Made by a program: the position numbers and the translations under genes | Notes under the pieces: model-generated | Seen by the model: only the letters and a program-made list of their open reading frames with translations | Databases searched by the model: none | Told to the model about the DNA's origin: nothing | Part shown: in pieces, positions 8,022-14,672 of the stretch | Layout of the letters: the number at the start of each line of letters is the position of its first letter | Position numbering within the stretch: position 1 is the first letter of the stretch | From: UBA8752 sp965657965 | Lineage (GTDB): Bacteria; Bacteroidota; Bacteroidia; Flavobacteriales_D; Sanyastnellaceae | Length of the DNA stretch: 19,103 nucleotides | Assembly: GCA_965657965.1 (NCBI GenBank) | Contig: CBFHQM010000034.1 | Coordinates: forward strand, 1 to 19,103 | Reading direction: 5' to 3'

Positions 8022-10142
8022 ATGTCCCGTCCTTTTTTGATTCTTGCCTTGTTGGTTGGCCTCAGCATCTCTGACGATGTGAAAGCGCAATGTGAAGCGG
8101 ATACTGTCATCTATCTGGCAGACTTCGAATTTGTTCCATCCACGTTGACCATCACCCCGGGAACCACCGTGGCGTTCATCAATGGACAAGGGCTTCACAA
8201 CGTGGACGGCACCTCCGAGAACAACCCTGAATCGTTCTTTTTAGAAGAGGCCGAAGGAACCATGGACGGAACCTGCATGGGAGTGGTCACATTTGGCATT
8301 CCTGGGGTATACGAGTTTAGCTCGAGCGTAGGGGTCCAAGCCGAACTCGGCATGACGGGCACCATCGTGGTTGATGCATTCGACCTCAACGAAGCTTTGA
8401 ATTCCATCGGCGCATGCTGCTTTGAAGCCGGGTACGTTTTCCAAACGTATTACCCAGAAGAACTGACCGGAACCGACAACTATACTGTTTTTGTTGCCAA
8501 CGCAGAAGCCGTAGACGAGGCATTGGCCTTGATGAACCTCAACCAGTGGGACATGATTGGATTCTCCGACATGCCCGATGCACTGGCCTATTGTATTGTG
8601 CCCGGTACTTATCTCGCAGCAGATCTCGTCGACGGCTTAATCCTGCCCACCATACTGGGTCAAAACCTGACCGTGTCTTCGGGTGAATCGGGTCTCGTTG
8701 TCAATCAATCCAACATCGTACAATCCGACATTTTGGCCTTCAATGGCGTCCTTCACGTAATCGACAAAATTCTGGTGCCCGCAGGCTACCCGCAGGCCAC
8801 GGTGCTCGATGTGATCCAACAAAGCCCCGACCACTCCGTGTTCGAATCGGGTATTTTTGGCGCCTACCTCGATGAGTACCTGCAGGCTCAGTCGATAGAA
8901 GCCCCTGCAGATGATCCCATTTTCGACGATCCAGTGCCGGGCCCATTCACTGTGTTTGCCCCAACAGACGAGGCCATTCAGGCCTACGCCAGCGAAAATG
9001 GTTACGATGACATCAACGACTTCGTCGATTCACAATACATGGATGAGTTCGTAGAGCGCCACATAGTGGTGGGGTACCACCCCAGCAACGACCTCTTTTC
9101 AGGGCAGACCCTCATTTCAGAAAGCGGGGCAACTGTGGACATTGAATTCACAGCCGACGGGGTGGAAGCATCAGGAGCTTTGGTGACCACCGCGGATTTG
9201 CTCGCCTACAATGGCGTTGTCCATGTCGTGAAAAGTGCCATGCCATTGGACCTCCCCCCCTCACAAGGAACCTGCGGAAGTTGGACAATCAACAAGGTGC
9301 CTGGCAGCGCCAATGGATGGGGCAATGGCTACCTCGACATTTTCGTGAACGGCACACTGCTGTCCAGTGAAACGCTCTTAGAAAACGAGGAGGAATCGTT
9401 TGCCATGGCCGTGAACAATGGAGACGAAATCGACCTCAAAGTGCGAGGCAATATGCCCGGCGGCTATGAAGTCGTCGATCAAACCGGAGACGTGATTTTC
9501 GCCTCCATCGGACAAAATGCGTCTGGCGTGTTTGGACTCAAACCTTGTGGGACACAACCCATCTGCGGATACTTCAGCATGGAATTCACAGACCCCACCC
9601 AAGAAGGGTGGTTTGGCGGCAGCGTCACCATCAACTCCGATGCTGGACCAGTAACCAACATTGAATTTTTCGAATACGACCCTTTTTGGCCGAGCAGAAC
9701 ATTCTACATCCCTGCGGTTGGAGGCGAATTGGATTTCTTGGTGGCCCCCCCATTTTTAGAGCCCCTGTCCACTGGATACATTATCCGCGATGCGAACAAC
9801 AACGTCCTCATCGAACAAACCAGTGGTTTCACCCTTCCCACAAATGCATACGATGTCTTGGTATGCGATGCCGATTTCACTTCCGTGAGCGGGCCATCGG
9901 CCACAATCCCCAACCTCACAGTACACCCCAACCCATCCAACGGAAGGGTGCAGCTTGGCGGCCTAGAAGCCAATTCCCCATGGGCAGCGACTCTTTTGGA
10001 TTTGGACGGTCGGATGCAACGTCGTTTCAAAGGCGTGGGCTCAACTCTACTAGAACTGAGCGGCCTAGCAGAGGGGATTTACACACTGAATGTGATCTTG
10101 GAGAACCAAACCAACCGGTCGATTCGCGTCATCATTCAGTGA
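8022..10142 (+). CDS. Secreted fasciclin protein with N-terminal cupredoxin-like domain and T9SS sorting domain
   Basis: A 706-residue exported protein. Parts in order: signal peptide (1-23, K-A-Q); cupredoxin-like domain (about 28-117) with F-V-P-S-T-L-T-I-T-P-G-T-T-V and L-H59-N-V; first FAS1 domain (about 122-252; T-V-F-V near the start, L-A-Y-C-I-V-P-G, I-L-A-F-N-G-V-L-H-V-I-D); second FAS1 domain (about 258-410; F-T-V-F-A-P-T-D-E-A, V-E-R-H-I-V-V-G, L-L-A-Y-N-G-V-V-H-V-V); two related beta modules each beginning C-G (417-509 and 514-615); T9SS type A sorting domain (about 631-706; V-H-P-N-P-S-N-G and G-I-Y-T-L-N-V). FAS1 proteins are usually surface adhesion proteins; this role is inferred. 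It is a paralogue of the protein at 14673-16937. The cupredoxin has lost the usual Cys and second His ligands. Confidence 0.93.
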   Translation: MSRPFLILALLVGLSISDDVKAQCEADTVIYLADFEFVPSTLTITPGTTVAFINGQGLHNVDGTSENNPESFFLEEAEGTMDGTCMGVVTFGIPGVYEFSSSVGVQAELGMTGTIVVDAFDLNEALNSIGACCFEAGYVFQTYYPEELTGTDNYTVFVANAEAVDEALALMNLNQWDMIGFSDMPDALAYCIVPGTYLAADLVDGLILPTILGQNLTVSSGESGLVVNQSNIVQSDILAFNGVLHVIDKILVPAGYPQATVLDVIQQSPDHSVFESGIFGAYLDEYLQAQSIEAPADDPIFDDPVPGPFTVFAPTDEAIQAYASENGYDDINDFVDSQYMDEFVERHIVVGYHPSNDLFSGQTLISESGATVDIEFTADGVEASGALVTTADLLAYNGVVHVVKSAMPLDLPPSQGTCGSWTINKVPGSANGWGNGYLDIFVNGTLLSSETLLENEEESFAMAVNNGDEIDLKVRGNMPGGYEVVDQTGDVIFASIGQNASGVFGLKPCGTQPICGYFSMEFTDPTQEGWFGGSVTINSDAGPVTNIEFFEYDPFWPSRTFYIPAVGGELDFLVAPPFLEPLSTGYIIRDANNNVLIEQTSGFTLPTNAYDVLVCDADFTSVSGPSATIPNLTVHPNPSNGRVQLGGLEANSPWAATLLDLDGRMQRRFKGVGSTLLELSGLAEGIYTLNVILENQTNRSIRVIIQ

Positions 10143-10162
10143 CCCGGTCAAGGGGCGCACTG

Positions 10163-10205
10163 ATTCAATAACACTTGGACATCATCGGGTATCCAAATGT
10201 TGAAT
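10163..10205. other. Imperfect stem-loop between convergent genes
   Basis: The 103-bp gap between the convergent FAS1 and esterase genes contains an imperfect hairpin. TTGGA pairs with TCCAA, flanked by AACA/TGTT and ATTC/GAAT, with one mismatch, a 3-nt bulge and a 12-nt loop. A second short hairpin (TGGCC-CAA-GGCCA) lies at 10216-10228. Neither is followed by a run of T on either strand, so they are at best weak terminators. Confidence 0.3.
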
Positions 10206-10245
10206 TGTCTGAACCTGGCCCAAGGCCAAACACGATTGTAAAAGG

Positions 10246-11418
10246 TCACTTCTTGATGAAGCGCAGCCGTGCCGAACGGTTCGACAATTGAAGGGTGTAA
10301 ACCCCAGTGGAGAGGTGTTCGATGTCCGCAGCACCTTGGGTCAAATGAGTCTCGAAAACGCATTGTCCTTGCGTATTCCAGATTTTGATGGGGGCATCCG
10401 GTTGAACCCCTGTGACCTTTATTTCCGCCTGCACAGGGTTGGGGTACAACTGTAGCGCTTTGTCCGCGCTTTCTGGAGTGGTGATGCCGCTTGCGACACA
10501 TCCAATGCGTCCCTCCATGTTGTGCTGACTCAGCGCTTGCCAAATGACTTCGTGAGACACAAAGTCCATGTTCCCGAAGGTGCCCGGCCAGTCATGTTCC
10601 CCGCCATTGACCTTGTAATGGAGCAGCTCGTGGCAACCGTCTGAAGAGGTCCAAGTGTACAGTTCTGCCGAACTGCCATCGTTGGTGCTGAGGTTGGGGA
10701 CATCGGTCACCACAGGAGCGCTCTGCAAGCCATTGGCCTCAATCCAGAAGTCGTTGCACTCGTCGTTGCTGTGGTAATAGAGGGTCCCTTCGTACACAAC
10801 GCCATCGTATGGGGAGGCGAAGTCGTTGGTCCCCAGAATGGTCACCACAGGGGTGGGGTGAACAACATTACACTCGGCAAAACTCTCCGCATACATGGTC
10901 CGTGCCGCTACGCCAATGCCCGTGATTTTGTGGTTCAAGCGACAAGCCAAATCAAAGCTGAAACCGCCACCGTTCGAATAGCCCATGGCGTATACCCGCG
11001 TAGTATCGATGTTGTAGGTTGTGGCCATTTTATCAATCAGGGCATCCACGAAGTCGATGTCACTGTGAGGATTGGGAACGGTAAAGGGCAGTGTTCCAGA
11101 CACCACCACTTGCCAATTGGTGGATCCGTCATCGTTGGGATCGGGGATGGCATCTGGATACACCAGCACAAACCCGTCCTCATCGGCACGGTCGCGCAGG
11201 TCGGCGATGCCGAGCTGCTCCTGTGCTTGGCCCCCACCGCCATGAAAGCTCATGACCAGCGGTAGATTTTGGGTGTTATCAAACCCCTCTGGGAGGTACT
11301 CGAGGTACGTTCTCATCGCACCATTCACATCGATGGTTTGTGTCGACAATTGCGCGTGAAGGGGACCCAATCCCAACACGATTAAGCCCAACAAGCATGC
11401 TAAAATCCGGAAGTCCAT
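10246..11418 (-). CDS. Secreted PHB-depolymerase / feruloyl-esterase-like hydrolase with T9SS sorting domain
   Basis: A 390-residue exported alpha/beta hydrolase of the esterase family containing polyhydroxybutyrate depolymerases, feruloyl/acetyl-xylan esterases and LpqC. From the chosen start: signal peptide (1-23, L-H-A-Q), oxyanion-hole H-G-G-G-G at 59-63, nucleophile S148 in G-Y-S-N-G-G, probable acid D199 or D205 in G-T-N-D-F-A-S-P-Y-D-G, and catalytic H275 in G-G-E-H-D-W-P-G. The T9SS sorting domain begins near L-Y-P-N-P (324-328) and ends L-R-F-I-K-K. The frame opens at 11559, but only the ATG at 11418 places a signal peptide at the N-terminus. The substrate could be a polyester or an ester side chain of a plant or algal polysaccharide; sequence alone does not decide. 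It lies convergent to the first FAS1 gene and divergent from the M60 gene. Confidence 0.92.
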   Translation of the reverse strand: MDFRILACLLGLIVLGLGPLHAQLSTQTIDVNGAMRTYLEYLPEGFDNTQNLPLVMSFHGGGGQAQEQLGIADLRDRADEDGFVLVYPDAIPDPNDDGSTNWQVVVSGTLPFTVPNPHSDIDFVDALIDKMATTYNIDTTRVYAMGYSNGGGFSFDLACRLNHKITGIGVAARTMYAESFAECNVVHPTPVVTILGTNDFASPYDGVVYEGTLYYHSNDECNDFWIEANGLQSAPVVTDVPNLSTNDGSSAELYTWTSSDGCHELLHYKVNGGEHDWPGTFGNMDFVSHEVIWQALSQHNMEGRIGCVASGITTPESADKALQLYPNPVQAEIKVTGVQPDAPIKIWNTQGQCVFETHLTQGAADIEHLSTGVYTLQLSNRSARLRFIKK

Positions 11419-11713
11419 AGTCCAAGATAAATCAGGGAAATCAACTCCAGATTCAGTTGTACCCCTGCTGTTTGTCATGGAAGAACTCTCATTGGAAGTT
11501 GGCTCTTCATCTGGACTTTCCTCTGCGTGCGCTTCGACAATCGATAAACTTTTGGCCATGTGCCCATTTGGACGGCCTTGCGCCTCTGCTTGCGCGCAGG
11601 CCCACTGACTGTATCCGTTCTAAAGTGTTAGGTCCATCTGCTGAGCCGTCGGCAGGGGACTATCTTGGTGTGGCTTTCGCGTGAGCACGCGAACCGACAA
11701 AGCCCTGCCTCCT
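11419..11713. promoter_or_regulatory. Divergent intergenic region between esterase and M60 peptidase genes
   Basis: This 295-bp region must hold the promoters of both genes. The same octamer, TATCTTGG (close to the TAnnTTTG -7 consensus), occurs facing outwards at each end: minus strand 11422-11429, 3 nt before the esterase ATG, and plus strand 11661-11668, 45 nt before the peptidase ATG. No convincing -33 element is visible. Frames extending both genes into the region (to 11559 minus and 11681 plus) do not look like coding sequence. Confidence 0.35.
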
Positions 11714-14515
11714 ATGCCTAAACTTCTTTTTCTTGCAGCCGCACTCGCAACCTGTTTTCCCGCTGCATGGGGGCAATTGACCAGCCTCACGGATGTTCAG
11801 GGTCTGGGCGAGGGCATACACACCTTCAATTTCGGCAGTGGGAATTTCGACGCCTATGTCGACAATGAGGGTTGGGTATTGTGGCAGCAATACCACCACA
11901 TGGGTGGCACCAACCCGGGATTGAATGTGATCCCCCCCGGCGGAAACCTGCCCTTGTACGACCCGTGCCCACTTGGATGTGACCTAAGTTGGGACAACAG
12001 CAAATGGGGGCACGGCAGCCGTGTCTTCGCCGAAAGCATACCCGATGACGAGCTCTGGTTGCGCTGGGAAGCAACCACCTCGCACCACAACCGAAAAATC
12101 CACTTCGAAAGCCCCGTACTGGGTCGTTTTCAGTCGGATGACGGCGGCGATTTTACCCCCGAAATCACCTACATGAATGTCTTGCGAGGCGACCACACCG
12201 CTTTTCTTCCGACTTCAGCAGGTGCGAGCTCCCAGAATGTAGGTCCGGACTTTGTGACTGCACAGGGTCCCTTCTGGAACTTCAATCAACAGAGTTGGGA
12301 AATCCGTTCAGGTAGCCGTTGGAATGTGGACGATGTGAGGAATAATGACGGCAGTCTCATCCTTTACGAACACAGCACGATTCACCGGGTATGGGTGAAG
12401 CCGGTGCCCTTCAATGGCGACATCCTCATGGCTGCCATGTGCGACCTCCAAGCGCACATCAACGGCGACCAATCGCTGTCCGAAGAGGCCCTGACCCAAA
12501 TCAAGAACACCATCAACATATACGCCGATGCGCTTCCAAATGATGAAGCGCTCATGGTCAAGGCACTCAATGTTATCGCAGATTACGACGCCCAAGTCGG
12601 ACCGTTGTTTACCACACCCAACACAGCCAATGGATTGAATAAAGATCCAAATTTGGCGCCAGGCTTGGAGCGAGAGCGTTCCATGATCGCCCTCCAGCAG
12701 GCGGTATTCGATCATGTTTTCACACCGTCGGTTTACGCCTCCTATCCAGAGTTGGTGGTGGGGACCGTGTTCAACTCCTGTGTCAACTTTCCGGGTCAAG
12801 TGGCCCCACCAAACGGCACCTCTGGACCACACACCGTCGCCATCCGAGCGGACTTTGCCGATCCAGAAGGCATCAACCCCTACTTCAACATCAACGGAGA
12901 CGGCACGGAACACGCCCTGCGGCCCACGGGCACCTACTTGGCCCCTGGCAGCGTGGCGACCATCACGGTGCCGAACAGCCTGATCGGGAGTGATTTTCAT
13001 GTGCGCGTTGGATCTCACGAATGGGACCTCACCAACAAGCCCGTCTACAAGCGCCTGGATCGAATCACCAAGAAGTTTGCCCTCAACCAGACCACCATCG
13101 AAGTCTTCAACCCTTTGGGTGGAGCCATTTCCATTCTGGTGCCTTTCGGCGCAGACGCGGGCACGGTAGACATCACCATTGCCAACGCGGTCGAAGCGCC
13201 TTTCTTTAGCCTAAAGTCCTTCTATACCACAATGGACTTTGAGGCCGAGCTGGAGAAGCCGGGACCTTGGGCGGTATTTGAAACGGACAATGTCATGTGG
13301 ACCATCCCGAAGCATTCCATCGTGCCGGGACAGTACGATTTGATGCAGGCCATGTTGGATTGGGACACGGCACTTCAGGCCATCAACACCATTATGGGCC
13401 GCGAGACCGTTTCCGACAAACACAACCTTTACCTCATCGCCGACGTCTTGATTCGAGGCGGAGCCTACTCCATAGGCTATCCGATGTCCAACACCCCATT
13501 GAACTACACCCAAGTGCCCGGCTCGGTCTATTTTATCGACGGGCCTGGCGCCAACGACGAAGTCACCTTCCACGAGTATGGCCATGCCCTGAACATGTCG
13601 ATGTTTTCTGGCGAAACAGAAGCGCTGGTCAATTTCCCTTATGTCATGGCCATGAACTTCGGCTTAGAGCAGGAGCTCAACGAGGCGGTCATGCACAGCT
13701 TTGTGCCCAACACCTTCAACATCGACCGATCGGCCACTCACCGGCTCGTGTCCAACAGCTTTGGATCCGATCGAGACATCACCAATTCGACCACCAATGA
13801 AGTGCGCTATCAACACCGCGGATACGCTCACTATTTTGAAATCGTGAGCCTGATGGATTGGTGTCCACTCCAAGAATTTTGGGAAAGCGAATACGCCGAC
13901 TTCCTCGTCGGCATCGAATACCCAGACAACGATGACGACAGCAGAATGCTCCGCATGTCGGTGGCGGCACAAGAAGATCTGCGCCCTCTCTTTCATGTCT
14001 TCGGAATCTTGCCCGACAATGACGCTGCATTGGACGAATCCATTGTGGCTGCCGGCCTCTCGCCGTCTTTGTCCGTGTATGACCGCTTGCAAGACTACCT
14101 CGGCTTGATTCCCACCGACAACGCTGACTTTGTCGACTATGCCCTCACGGTTTACCCCAACATGATGTCGGAAGGCCCTACCGCCAATCCTGATTATGGC
14201 ACCGGCTGGCATTATCAAAAGTCGTTGACCTACGATGCAACAGAAGCAGCTGTCAGAGCGGCCACCCTCGAGGACATTGTCGAGCTCTACTATCCCAATG
14301 GTCAACCGGCAAGCAATCCAACCCCGTGCACACTTGCGGCTGACTGTCCACCCGATTTCGACAACAATGGTTTTGTGGGGGTCAACGACATCCTCATTGC
14401 GCTGGGAGACTTTGGCTGCTTGACTGCGTGCACCGCGGATTTGAATGACGATGGCACCGTGGGCGTGACCGATATCCTCTTGGTCTTGTCCCAATTCGGT
14501 TTGCCTTGCAACTGA
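11714..14515 (+). CDS. Secreted M60/enhancin-like zinc metallopeptidase with dockerin-like C-terminus
   Basis: A 933-residue exported protein. Residues 1-20 form a signal peptide (ending A-W-G-Q). Residues about 33-230 form an aromatic- and Gly-rich domain (Y-V-D-N-E-G-W-V-L-W-Q-Q) that faintly recalls fibrinogen/intelectin-type lectins. Residues about 370-860 resemble the M60 fold: an R-P-T-G-T-Y-L-A-P-G-S-V-A-T-I-T-V segment, N-P-L-G-G-A-I-S-I-L-V-P, the zinc motif H620-E621-Y-G-H624, and a downstream T-E636-A-L-V-N that fits the third zinc ligand in the M60 pattern. M60 members often cleave mucin-type glycoproteins; that target is inferred. The tail (878-933) has two calcium-loop repeats of dockerin type (D-x-D-x-N-G-x-V-x-x-x-D at 881-892 and D-x-N-x-D-G at 909-920) with paired Cys. 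No T9SS domain follows. The ATG at 11714 is preferred over the GTG at 11681 because it starts the signal peptide. Confidence 0.85.
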   Translation: MPKLLFLAAALATCFPAAWGQLTSLTDVQGLGEGIHTFNFGSGNFDAYVDNEGWVLWQQYHHMGGTNPGLNVIPPGGNLPLYDPCPLGCDLSWDNSKWGHGSRVFAESIPDDELWLRWEATTSHHNRKIHFESPVLGRFQSDDGGDFTPEITYMNVLRGDHTAFLPTSAGASSQNVGPDFVTAQGPFWNFNQQSWEIRSGSRWNVDDVRNNDGSLILYEHSTIHRVWVKPVPFNGDILMAAMCDLQAHINGDQSLSEEALTQIKNTINIYADALPNDEALMVKALNVIADYDAQVGPLFTTPNTANGLNKDPNLAPGLERERSMIALQQAVFDHVFTPSVYASYPELVVGTVFNSCVNFPGQVAPPNGTSGPHTVAIRADFADPEGINPYFNINGDGTEHALRPTGTYLAPGSVATITVPNSLIGSDFHVRVGSHEWDLTNKPVYKRLDRITKKFALNQTTIEVFNPLGGAISILVPFGADAGTVDITIANAVEAPFFSLKSFYTTMDFEAELEKPGPWAVFETDNVMWTIPKHSIVPGQYDLMQAMLDWDTALQAINTIMGRETVSDKHNLYLIADVLIRGGAYSIGYPMSNTPLNYTQVPGSVYFIDGPGANDEVTFHEYGHALNMSMFSGETEALVNFPYVMAMNFGLEQELNEAVMHSFVPNTFNIDRSATHRLVSNSFGSDRDITNSTTNEVRYQHRGYAHYFEIVSLMDWCPLQEFWESEYADFLVGIEYPDNDDDSRMLRMSVAAQEDLRPLFHVFGILPDNDAALDESIVAAGLSPSLSVYDRLQDYLGLIPTDNADFVDYALTVYPNMMSEGPTANPDYGTGWHYQKSLTYDATEAAVRAATLEDIVELYYPNGQPASNPTPCTLAADCPPDFDNNGFVGVNDILIALGDFGCLTACTADLNDDGTVGVTDILLVLSQFGLPCN

Positions 14516-14538
14516 ATCTCTGTTTACCTTTTTTCCGG

Positions 14539-14564
14539 ATGAGTTAAACAAAAGTGCAACTCAT
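14539..14564 (+). other. Stem-loop downstream of the M60 peptidase gene
   Basis: A perfect 7-bp stem (ATGAGTT at 14539-14545, AACTCAT at 14558-14564) with a 12-nt loop lies 24 bp after the peptidase stop. It has no following T run, so it may be a weak terminator or an mRNA 3'-end structure. Confidence 0.35.
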
Positions 14565-14672
14565 GCCCTTATTCTGTGCCCCCTGTACCTTGATTCATGC
14601 CACTTTAAAAAGGGGCTGTCACAATGGCGAGGCAGTGTCGGTAACCCTGACGAAACCACAGAATAAACGACA

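Noticed and set aside
12308..13018. Long minus-strand open frame (236 residues) inside the M60-like gene
   Set aside because: It lies fully antisense to a well-supported gene, and its composition (many V, H, G and R, no domain) is that of a shadow frame in GC-rich DNA.
13664..14551. Minus-strand open frame of 295 residues over the M60 C-terminus
   Set aside because: It is antisense to the zinc-site and dockerin coding sequence; Val/Ile/Gly/His-rich with no recognisable motif.
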